Shown piece after piece: positions 12,641-23,345 of a stretch of DNA of 64,000 nucleotides. A program made the translations under genes and the position numbers. The stretch covers positions 87,150-151,149 of the forward strand of contig VXAA01006070.1 of NCBI GenBank assembly GCA_013399115.1, written 5' to 3'. Below the pieces are notes generated by a model. It was not told the origin of the DNA, did no database searches, and saw only the letters and a program-made list of their open reading frames with translations. Source of the stretch: Anseranas semipalmata. Lineage: Eukaryota > Chordata > Aves > Anseriformes > Anseranatidae. Position 1 is the first letter of the stretch, and the number at the start of each line of letters is the position of its first letter.

Positions 12641-12763
12641 GCAGGCCACCGAAATTACTGTTTCTATGCAGTAGTTTCAGTCAGAGCCGTTGGCTTGTAG
12701 GACAGCTCAGCACCATCTGTAGGATAATTTCTGATCTGGTTAAGAAACCAGCCACGTTCCTTG
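12619..12763 (+). CDS. candidate first coding exon of an unnamed gene
   Basis: The ATG at 12619 (context GCGTTATGG, G at -3 and G at +4) opens 48 codons plus one base up to a strong donor TTG|GTAAGT. The peptide begins MATQSGFCRPPKLLFLCSSF and is rich in serine, arginine and leucine with few acidic residues, which would fit a mitochondrial targeting peptide, but I do not recognise the protein. The same frame is open upstream to 12526, so the true start could differ. No phase-matched second exon was identified downstream, although introns can be far longer than the DNA shown. Confidence 0.25.
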
Positions 12764-15700
12764 GTAAGTTTTTTTGTTGTTACCCTCAGTGTTAAAACTG
12801 TGCTTTACTTCTTGTCTGAAATTGTTTGGCTTTAGTTTCCAGCCACTGCATTAGGTCAGCCACTTCTCAGCAGTCTAATACAAGAAACTTTTACCCCATG
12901 CAGGTGGTGAATAGGTCACATCCTTTCCCTCTGTTAAATGAAAAAAGAAAAGCTGCTCTCATCTCCCCACACAAGGCAGGCTTTCCAGATCTCGGATCTT
13001 CCTGTTGCTTTTTCAGAAACCATGTGGAGGTTGAACCCTCGGTCCCCAGGGCTGTACACTGGTAGTCCCAGTCCCTCCTGCTCTCAGTTCTCCTGCCTGT
13101 GGGTCCAGCGTTCACCTCTGAGACACTTCAGCTATGAGTTGTCATCTCCACTTGGGGTAAGCCATAACCTTTCCTTAGGAACGCGGACTGCGGGGGACTC
13201 CTGAAGAGGTGCTTTCAGCCCTGTCCTGCTATTCCATAAGCTGAGCTCATTTGTTAACTAGCTGCTTAGCTTTCCTCTTGCCATCCTGTTGCTGTTGGAG
13301 CGTATTCCTCAGTATCCCTTCTCTAGTGACTAGATGCTGCCTTCTTGTGTCCAGTGTAAATGTATTCATGGCCAATTTCTAACTCTTGGTTCTTGCGCTG
13401 GCCCTGCTCTTTAGCTTACCGAATTCTCTTTTCCCTGTTGTTCTCTTGCTTGTGTGTCCCTAGAGAGCAGTCGCAATCTGTCTCAGCAGTTCTCTCGGCT
13501 GGAAGCACTAAGCCACGTCACTTTGCTGCTGCTTCTGGGCAGGTTTGGCTCTGCTGTTTAGAAGCAGATGATCAGAGCTGTCCTCAGCTCTCCCCAACGA
13601 GCTCAGCCCGTAGCTCGTACGGAAGCAGTAAGCGTCTCGCGTCCTTACCGGGTGTGTCTTTCTCTGCCTGTCCTCAGGTGCTTGGTGTGAGAATTTGCAG
13701 TTTGGTTAACAATTGCAACTCTGGCATAAGATGCTTCTGTAAGGCATTTGGCTTATTCAGGTCTAACTTTTATAAAATCCCATTAATGTCACAGCATTTT
13801 GTTAATTAATCCTAACTCCATCACTGTCGGCCTGTCTCACTTGGGCTGTCTGGGCTACCGGATCTCAACCCTTCTGGAGCTTCCTGGGTCATCCAGCTTG
13901 CCCCTTTCAATCCCGTACTTATAGCCCTCTACTTCTCCAGGCCCCCACTCCTCTATGATTTCCTGAGGGTGCCGAGGCTTGCTAAACATTTAAGTAATTA
14001 GTCAAAGAATTGCTTTTTAAAACCTCTCACAAAAATTGCTTTAAAGTGTCTAGAAATTGTCTGTGATTAACTTTGCTTGTGTTTGTTTTATAATCTGCTT
14101 GGTTAAACAGTCACTGTTGAATAGGAAGTATTTCATTATTATTGTAAAAAATACCCTGTTCAGTGTCCTTACAAGCACAGAAGACAAATATTTGTTGAAT
14201 GCTTTCTCTAACACTCATAGTTACAGAATCTACTCCCAATAATGGCTGTAAGCTATTACAATAATTTCCCCCATTATTGTTCTTTTAAAGCATCCTTGTT
14301 GTCCTTTACCTTATTGGTTTCTTTATTTTCACTGTCTGTTATTTTCCTTATCTTTCATATGTATTTTGTAAGTGATCACTTAAAGTAATTCCCATTGATT
14401 TTCCTGTTTTCCATTTATTTTTATTTTATTTTGTTGGACGTTTTGCATTTGGATAGTTTCCCTTGTATCTGAAGGCACTATCTTTTCAGAGGACTCTGGA
14501 GTCACGCAGGTTTGTGACTCTACTAAAATATTTTTAAATAACCTAGTCATTATTTCATTTTCAATCGCTCTCATGAGTAGAATATTGTGTTTTTACTGCC
14601 CAGGCTCCTAACGCTGCTGCACTGCAGCTTATTTTCATACCCTCATGCCTTGACAGAACTGTGGTCTACACATCCTGACTTCGAACTAGCTAGGCATCCG
14701 CTCATTCCTCTCTTTGAGGCTTACAGGCTTCCTCGCCTATGTCACCATCCTGTCCCAGCGGATTTGCTCTTCCACCCTCGGCATTACCTGCTAAAGCTCC
14801 CTCCCAGCTGGACAGATGCCACATAAATTGAGGTCCCCTTGTGTGGTACCTGGGCTGCAGTGGTTCATGCAGGCTTTTCCTCTCCGTGCTTTTCCCCACT
14901 TATGAGACCAGGCAGATCTCTCAGGACATGGCTTGGATTTTCCATTCCAAGTTTGATGCATCTCCTAAGAACACAAAAAAGATTGCACGTTTGTCACACA
15001 AACACTCTTTCTAGCTCAGTTTCTTTTCTCTAGTAGCAGCCACCAGGAGACACATAGGGAAGAGAGAACTAGCAAGTGTATTCTTCTGGCCTCTGGTTAT
15101 TTTCAGCCCTTAGGATGTCCCGAGCCCAGAGGGCTTTTCTCTGTTGCGTATGGCCTGCTGTCGTGGGGCCTGGCAGTCCATGGCAATGACTGGGACAGTC
15201 TCATTGTGGTTCTCGTGTCCCTGGCTCCTTGGACAGCAGTTCCTTCTGCCTTGAGTGTAGGGGGACTAGGTCTTCCTCGGTTTGCTTCCCCTGTATGTCG
15301 CAGTTTCCCATAAGCTTTAGGTCTGTGTATTTTTTGTCTCTGTATCATACTGCCCTGGTACGAGCCTCTCCAGCCCTGCAAACCTCTTCCACACATCCCT
15401 GGCTTTAGTTTTCCTCTCCTGGTCAAGGTCAAGGCAGCTTGTTTCCGTGTGAGCCTTCTCACTGCTTAATTGCAGGAATGAATTAACTCCGGAGTGCTCA
15501 GGTGGTGATCGCAGCCCCGTGTCCCCACTGACACCTGCCAGACAGGCCTGTTTTTCCTGGTGTGTCCATAACCCGCACCCTGAGGTTACACGACCACCTG
15601 GGAAGGTCCGTTCATTGTCCCATTCACCAGGCCCCCCCAGCTCTTACTGCACAGACAGGAGCGTATTCCTCCCAAACACTTCGTTGCTGCCCTAGCAGTT

Positions 15701-18700
15701 AGGCCAAAATGAAGAACAAGTGACAGAAAAACCAAGGCGAGGTGCAGTCTGGCTGCCCTGGCTGTTGCAGGGACAGGCAGAACAAATCAGTGCAGCCGCA
15801 CCCCGTGAATTAATCGGGGTAATGGACCGTGTGCATCTCTGGGTAAACCGGTGCTGCCGTTGGGAGCACTGCTGCTCACGAGGTAGCCGTGTTCGCAGCC
15901 TGGTCCTGGCGCAGAGTGCGTGCTTGGCTCTGCACGGGCTGTGGCTGACGGCGGATAGTGAGACGCGCTGGGGGACGGCGCTGGGTGCCCTGCGGGGCGT
16001 TGGGAGCGCTGCGGTACGCACCGGTTCGTCCTCGGGATTTAAACTGCTCGTTTAGTGCCAAGTTCATTATAATTTGAAAATAATTCCAGGGGGTAGGAGC
16101 TGTCTCTTTGCTTTTGCGTGGCTCCCAGCACAGCGGGCTCCCTGTGCTCCGGGGTTTTTCCTCAATCCCAATAGGAGCAGTGTGTGCTGTGTGGGCAGCC
16201 GCTGCTCTACCGCCCTGTCCTTCACCACAGCTAGTGCTGCACTGGAGCATGGCTCTCTCCCAGTTGTCTGAGGTTACTTTCTCCAGTTGTTTCATTTCGT
16301 TTAAGGCTACGCTACTTTGTGTGGCTCCGGTGTGGGGTCCCTGTGAGGCACAGCACGGCGCATGCAGGGGGTGAAACAGCCCGGCGCAGTGGAGCTCCGT
16401 TCTTTCGCTCAGTGCACACACGTACAGCAAAACAAGCTGGTGACTTAGAATGGTGAGGAGCAGCGGGGTTGGTTTCGTAGTGGTTGTTACTTGTACTTGT
16501 GAAGTTAATGCAAGTGCTCCCTGTGTTGCACAGCTCCAGCCTGAGCCGGCAGTGCTCTTACAGCACCACTCGCGTGTTGCCCACAGGTCTGGGTATTGAA
16601 CCGAGGCAGAGTTCAGGACAGACCTTGCATATGCTTCTTGGGCTCTGTGCCATTCGTGTTCAGTAGTGGCAGGAGTAAGAGCATGAGCTTGTTTGTCTCA
16701 GTTAAATCAAGGCATGATCAGGCAGGCTGAAATCCCAAACCAGCCGTTCCGTAACTGGGAGTGACACGTCCTTGCTCCTCCAATCGTCTTGCCACGTAGC
16801 AGGAAACCAGGCTGCTTGGCTGTTTGGCCACGGTGAGAGCTGCAGCATTTTAATTGAAACAAATACAAGTGTCCCTTACTAAATGTTAGCTTTTAAGGGC
16901 TTAGGATAAACCTGAGTTTAAGGGGTGAGTCCATGTTCCATCTTGCTGTTCCCTGGGGTGCAGTTGCTTGCAACAGCTGCTTCTGCCTGTGCTTGGGGCC
17001 AGCTTTGCCTGCTCGTTAGTGCTATGTCGTCAGTTACCTTCTTGGCACAAAACGATGGTTGTTACCAAACTCTGGCCATCTTCTGGTGACTAAAGACAAA
17101 CACCTGCTTGTAGGGTCATAAGTAAATCCCTGTGTTGTATGATTCTCTAACAGAAAGCGAGGCAGTAAGCAGTCTCACCTTTTCACCTGTGCGTGCCTTT
17201 GAATCCAGCCCGGTTTCCAGGAAAGCCCCCGTTCACGTTCAGCAGCAAGCTGCTTACAGCGGAGCACAAAGCAGGGAAAGGGTTCAGAAGCCTCGCGGGG
17301 CCACGCTGGTGGCAGCAGGGCCTTTCTGTAGCCGGGTGAGGTGGGCTGGGGTCGGGGCGAGAGCAGGCCTTCCAGCCTTAGGCTCTGCGGCATCCTGTAA
17401 GCCCGTTCCTCGGCGCTCCATGTGGCATCCACTGACCAGGCAGGGCACTGGCCCGAGGGAAAGCAGTCACTGTCGTTTGTGCCTGCTGGCTGTATCCTAA
17501 CGACCCGTGTCTTCCAGCCGTCTTTCTCACTGCGCGGGTTGGTGGGTAGTACTTCTTCCCACATCTTGTTTTGAAATGTTCATGCCTTTGAAAAAGTATT
17601 AATGACAGAGATGGAAGGGTTGGGCTTCTGCTTTCCCCACCTGTGAGCAGATCCTGCAAGGAAACGTGTCTGATTTTTAGTTAGGAGAGCCAGATTTACA
17701 ATGCTGGTTATTAGGAAACAGCACGTTGTGGTTACAGAGCTTAACGTTATTTCCCTGAGAGGCGAGATGGTCTCACAATGTCATAACCTGTCCCAGGATC
17801 TCTCACAAAGTTAAGCAAAAGTAACATAAGAGTTTAAAAATTCCTGTGGCTCGTAAGGGGGGCTTTTGATGAAACCTTTGATTCTTGTATTCTTTTGTAC
17901 TAAAGGTGAGGCCGTGGTCCTGATTTGACCCAAGAGCTGAAGAACAAAGACCAGTAGGTGAATTCCTGGCCCAAAGGGTTTCCAGCCTTTTTGCATCCAA
18001 CACGAGGAGAAGCATAGTGACCCTACCTTACAGGTCAGTTTGAGTGGCTGATCTGAGACTGCGACGAACCCCGGGGCCTTAGGGCACTATTTTAAGAGGG
18101 ACAGAATGGAGTCTCTCTGGGTCAGCACAGAGGCCTGTGCAGGGCAGTGCCCGTGCTCTGCCTCTGGCTGTTAGTGGATGCTTAGGTAGAGAATGCATGG
18201 CACGGGAAGCATGCAGTGCTGCTGCCTCGGCATGCTCTCCAGGCACAAACCGATCTGCCTGTCCAGAACCAGTCCTGAGTGTGTTTCTGCTGCCATTGGT
18301 GGCGTAGGCCAGGGCACTAGTTACCTACAGAGAGGAAATTACAGTTATGGCATAGTCTTATGTGTTTTTAAATCTGTTTCTTTCACTTGAGAAGTATCTA
18401 CCCAGAAAAGGTTTTAGGTGTAAGGTGCTTTTGGGGAAAGAATAGATCCACTTGATCTATTTAGAAATGCATCCAGTCAACTTAGAATTGAGCCGGGAGA
18501 CAGTGCTCATGTTCTTAACTCCACTGCATCCATGGGTCTGCTGCTCCAGCAACTGCTTGCCCCCCGTAGTAGAATTTTCCTGTTACTTAGGTCCTGAAAT
18601 GGTCTGATTTCACCTTGTCCACCTCTTGTGCTGTCCTCTGCTGGCAGCTGGTGCTTGGATGGGTGGATGGAGAAGTTCCCCTTCCTCAGATACTGTTCCA

Positions 18701-19419
18701 GGCTGTCCTTCTAGGGACATCTGCCAAAGGCATGTGCTGAACAGGAATGACTAATTAAAGGCAAAGTGCTTGGACAGTCTAAAGTCTGTAAAGTGTATGC
18801 ATCTGCTTTTAAATAATAGCAAGGTGGAATAGCTTTGATAGTTATGGACGTTAACTGCAAACGTTAAAATACATATGCACGGTGAATTAAAAAGGAAAAG
18901 CAATGTCTGTTCTGTCTGAGTGGTAAGTTCTTCAGTGCCGCTTTCTATTTTTGTCACTTAGAGAGGAGACATTTTAAGCTAGCAATATGCAGGAATCTTT
19001 AGCCACGCTAATGCTTGTTCTTAACAACACAAACTACAAAGCCATTAGCAGAGTAGATGTTGTCTACCTACACATTATTCATTGGTGAGCGCTTAAAATG
19101 ATTTAAAATTGGTGTTACCATTTTTTAGTACATCATTCTACAAGTCCTTTGGATAGTTGCCAAATGCATTGCCTTGCTCTTGCATTTGCTTGGGAAAGAA
19201 CTTTTTCAGGTTGGAGAACATGTACAATCCAGTTTAGGTCCAAATCACACTCAAGGTTTCCAAATTTCCTATTTTTTCAGTTTCCTGCAAAAAATGTGCA
19301 GCATCTGCATGCAGGAAGATCAGCTTTCCTAAACAAGTGCAGCGTGTTTCTGGGACACCTTGCTGGGGGCAGTCCAGCCGGGGCAGTCTCTAGTGCACGT
19401 TGGAGAAGTGCTTTGGCTA
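12764..19419. other. single-copy DNA, no gene seen
   Basis: Unique sequence with moderate GC patches around 15.85-16.03 kb and 17.2-17.5 kb. Open frames here (for example 13360-13809 plus and 15876-16430 minus) show no domain, no good initiation context and usually an overlapping open frame on another strand. No CR1, LTR or RNA gene was recognised. Confidence 0.5.
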
Positions 19420-20505
19420 AATCATGGAGTGGCTGAGGCCAGAGGGGTGTCTGCAGGCATCTGGTCCAACCTCCCTGCTCAAAGCAGCGTTGGTTACAAT
19501 AGGTTCCTCCGGGCTGTGTCCAGGTGGTTTTCAGTTTCTTGGAGAGTTGGACGCTCCAAAATCTCTCTGGGCAACTCGTCCCCATGTTCAGTCACACTTT
19601 TCCTTTCCCTGGGTGCTCCTGAGAAGAGCCTGGCTCTGTCTCCTTTACAGCCTCCCGTTAGGTATTTATACACATCGATGAGGTCCCTCCTGAGCCTCCT
19701 CTTCTCCAGGCTGCACAGTCCCAGCTCTCCCAGCCTCTGAGAGATGCCCCAGTCCCTTCAGCATCCCTGTGGCCCTGCAGTGGGCGCTCTCCAGTAAGCC
19801 CCCGTCTCCTGCACTGGGCAGCCCAGCACCGGACCCAGCTCTCCAGCTGTGTCCCCCCAGTGCTGAGCAGAGGGGCAGGGCCCCCCTCCACCTGCTGGCC
19901 AGGCCCTGCCTGATGTGGCCCAGAGGCTGGTGGCTGCCTTTGCCATGCTGCTTGGTTGTGGTCAAATGCTTGTACACCAGGACCCCAGGTCCTTCTCTGC
20001 AGAGCTGCCTTACCCAGCGTATTGGTGCCTGGGGCTGTTCCTCTCCAGGACTTTGCATTTCCCTCTCTTGAACCCCATGAGGTTCTTCTCAGCCCGTTTC
20101 TCCAGCCTGTCGATGTTCCTCTGTCTGGCAGCACGTCCATGTGGTATCTCGGCTACTCCTCCCAGTTTTGTACCACCTGCAGACATGCTGGGGTGTGCTC
20201 CGTGCCATCACCCAGGTCACTAACGGAGGTGTAAAATGCTGTTGGTGCAAGTACTGATGCCTGGGGGTCCTTCACTGGTGCCTGGCCTCTGGCTGCGCAC
20301 ATCCTGGGCTCAGCCGCTCAGCGTTCAGTGCACCTCACCATCCACTTGTCTAGCCCGTACGTTATCCATGTGTCTGTGAGGATGTTACCAGAGGCGGTGT
20401 CAAAAGCCTTGTGCTAAAGCTGCCACAACACCCGTCGCTGCTCTCCCCTCAGGCCAGGCTGTTCTGAGTAAGCGCGCGAGGTCGGGCAGCATCCCCTTAG
20501 CTGCC
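19420..20505 (-). mobile_element. CR1 LINE fragment (3' half), minus strand, inactive
   Basis: The left end carries a degenerate version of the CR1 3' end in reverse (AATCATGGAGTGGCTGAGGC, then GGTCCAACCTCCCTGCTCAA). Moving right, the sequence follows the reverse complement of the CR1 ORF2 reverse-transcriptase region: the block around 19680-19740 (CTCCTCTTCTCCAGGCTG), the block around 19970-20000 (CCAGGACCCCAGGTCCTTC), and the block around 20150-20180 (CTCCTCCCAGTTTTGTACCA). At the catalytic site the minus strand reads MSAGGTKLG where active CR1 copies have F-A-D-D-T-K-L-G, so both catalytic aspartates are changed to glycine. Frameshifts prevent any long ORF. It is an old, 5'-truncated copy. 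Family assignment rests on recalled CR1 consensus features, and the subfamily is unresolved. Confidence 0.9.
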
Positions 20506-22984
20506 GGACGGTCGCAGCGTGGGACGCTCCCCTCCCACGGAGCTCGGTCTGAGCAGGCACGGGGGCAGCAGAAGCCCAGACCCTGAGTCCGCTGGCAGGC
20601 TAACAGCAGTGCCGGTGTTAAAAGGGGCTCTCCCGACTCCTTCTCCACCTGTAACCGTGTCCTCGTGTCACCCAAGGCAGAATCCGGGGCTTTGTGGGAA
20701 AAGGATCATGCCATGGGAGCGTGGGGCAGGGGTGGGGGCGGACGTGGATAAATGTCCCTTTGTGTTTTCCATGCTGGTGAGCGACCTGCACGAGGTAGGG
20801 CTGTCTCACTGGCTTTTTGGGAGACAACTCCTGTATTACAGGAATGAGAACACTTGCATAGCTGATATCTTCTGCTTGGTGACTTAAACCATGGNTCCGT
20901 CTTTGCTGACTACCTTGCCTGATTCAATAGTGACCAGTTATTCGGCTACTTGGAACAGCTATCTGAGATGACTAAGTAATTGTGTATCTGGGGAGAATCC
21001 GGGTGGTTCTCTCCTTTTGGTCTTCACCTGAGGGACATGGGAAATGCAGCAAGCTGATATGCCACGTGGCTGACGGTGGTGTAAATGTTTGAAACCCCGA
21101 AGAAGGACGTGCCGCTATCCAAGCGGCTGTCTCCCTCTGGACCGTCAGCCTGGTACAGTGCCCCTCAGCCTGAGCTGTGCGATGCTTGGCGTCTCTTCAT
21201 CGCGGCCTACGCCAGGAATGGACGCAGCTGACTCCTGCGTAATTTGCTGACATCTTTGCTCTGCTAACTGGAAACAGAAAAAATGTTTCTCCTAGTTTTT
21301 CAAATCAAGAGCTAGTAATTTCACTGTCTCTTGCAGTGTTACTCTAGTGCTTCTGAAATTTAGCTTAATCTGCATTAATACTGTCTTTTAACGTTGGTTT
21401 AGGAAAGAGACCAAAAACCCACATCAAGCTCCAAAGAGCAATTATAGAACAGTTGCAGGCAGAGTGCTGGAAATCCTTCCTTTATAGAGAATAATAAATG
21501 TTAATGCAATGCTTAGTATTTCAATGTCACGTTTAAATATTCCAGAGTCTTATTAATTGAATATTTTATATTTGTGCAAATGGCCTTGAACTGCACAGTG
21601 GCATACTAATTCCAATGTGCCGTTTAAAGGAAAGGGAGGAAGAACAAATTCCTTCAAGGAAACAGTACAGACAAGCCTTTTTAAAATGAACGCATTAATA
21701 TGCTCTTTGGCAGTTTACTTTGCATGAAGCAGCTATGTGGAGCAAATGTAAATAGCTTTTTAATTATTATTATTTGGTTTGGTCCCAGAGTCATATAGAT
21801 GGCTTGCCACTGGTATGGCACAGAGAAACTACCAGTAATGAAGTATCTGAGGGAATTACAATTCTGTAGTGGCAGTCAGGAATCCTTTCAGTGACACCAG
21901 CGTTATGGTTCTGCGGTGGTGGATGTTAACCTTTTCCCTCATGTAACCCCGTGTCACAATATAAAGAAGTTTCAGGCTTCTACTCCCCTGAAGTCGTGAA
22001 GAGTTAGCAGGCTGTTAGTTACAAGCTGCTCAACCTCATTCACCCCTTTGGGGATATGACATTAGCTAACGTTCTCCTCCAGAAAGTATTCTCCAGTGCC
22101 ATCTAGGCAGCGCATGGGAAAATGCTCTTCTCCTCGTGTCGTGCTTTGAGCTTTTGCTTGGCAGAGGTCTCGCAACTCGCTGTCTCCTCAGCAAGTGCCA
22201 GCCGTGGCCACGTGGTGATGTTGGACTCGGATGTTCTCGCGGGTTTCGCGGGATCGTCACACTTACGTGTCCTGTTCATTCAGTCAGGTGGCACCACTCT
22301 TGTTTTTCTTCCGGCTGAATTTTCCCTCCCGTAGTAGAGACACGATCATTTCTTTGCCAAAACCTAAGTAGCCCAAGTCTATTCTGAAGCAGGAAGGTTT
22401 CATTTCCAGTAAAAATGTACTGGGTAGAAAAAGATGGATTGCTTCCATGTTTTTAATGCCAACATGAAGTAAGTTCCCGTGCGGTGAGGTGGGGTTCAGG
22501 AATGCCAGCTATTGCTGCCCGCGCAATACCAGTGCTCCGCTGGTGTTAAAAACCTGTGTTGCCAGCAGACCATTTGCCAGGGTAAGCATTCCTGCTTTTT
22601 AGGTACAAATGTAAAAAATCTTTCTGTTTCTGATAGAAAATGACACATTTCTTTCCTTGAATTTAATTAACTCTGATTGTACAACATCACAATTTCTTGC
22701 TTGCCTGGCAGAATGTTAATGCAGCATGACAGGGAGTAGGCATTATTATAAACTTCAAATAACTTGCTCTTGCTCTCCCCTCTGCCCCCCTTCTCCTCAC
22801 ATACTAACAATAACAGCAATTAAATAACTCATTAAGATACCGCAGGAGGCAGCCAATTCTGACAGGAACAGCCTGCCTCTTCATTTGTGAAGGTGAGGTT
22901 CATCAGTCCGTTTGTGATGAAAGTTACCTCCAGTTATACAGTTTTTCTCGTGCCCTAATTTTGCCCTAAATTAATCCGCTTGGA
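20506..22984. other. single-copy AT-rich DNA, conserved-element-like, no gene
   Basis: Two AT-rich blocks (about 21270-21780 and 22620-22960) contain many homeobox-type motifs (TTATTAATTGAATATT, GCATTAATATGC, CAATTAAATAAC) and no transposon signature. They look like the non-coding elements that surround developmental genes, but conservation has not been tested. An unresolved base (N) lies at 20895. No gene was recognised. Confidence 0.35.
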
Positions 22985-23345
22985 CCACAGATCATGGCTG
23001 GCTTTGATACGATAAGTCTTTTGTATTGCAGAGGTGAATTAGGAGGAGGGAGCCGGGAGGCGCAGCGGGCACAGCTCGGAGCTCACCGGCTGCCTCCCCA
23101 CACCCGCGGAGGCGCGAAGGCTCCGTCCCGCGGTCCCTCACCCGCCGCGAGGAGGTCCCGCGTCCCCGGGACACGACGGGGTGCGATCTTTCCACCGCTT
23201 TGTGCTGTCTCTGAGGGGCCTGCTAGCTTGTCCCAGAGCGGAGAAGCCCGTAGCTGCCTGCGGTGGGGTCTGAGCACAGCGTCATCCGGGAGCTGCCTGC
23301 CGGCTGCCTGCTGCCCCGGGCACGGGGACCCGGCAAAAGGAAGCT
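22985..23345. promoter_or_regulatory. CpG-dense patch
   Basis: An abrupt CpG-rich block (for example GCGGAGGCGCGAAGGC and the CCCGCGGTCC area around 23100-23190) directly after an AT-rich block. An ATG at 22994 has ideal context (A at -3, G at +4) and stays open for 152 codons to 23452, but a minus-strand frame is open through the same DNA and no domain is visible. It could be a CpG island. It could equally be an unselected GC-rich patch. Confidence 0.3.

Noticed and set aside
19658..20140. 160-codon minus-strand frame inside the CR1
   Set aside because: It is out of the ORF2 frame. The element is a decayed LINE, not a host gene.
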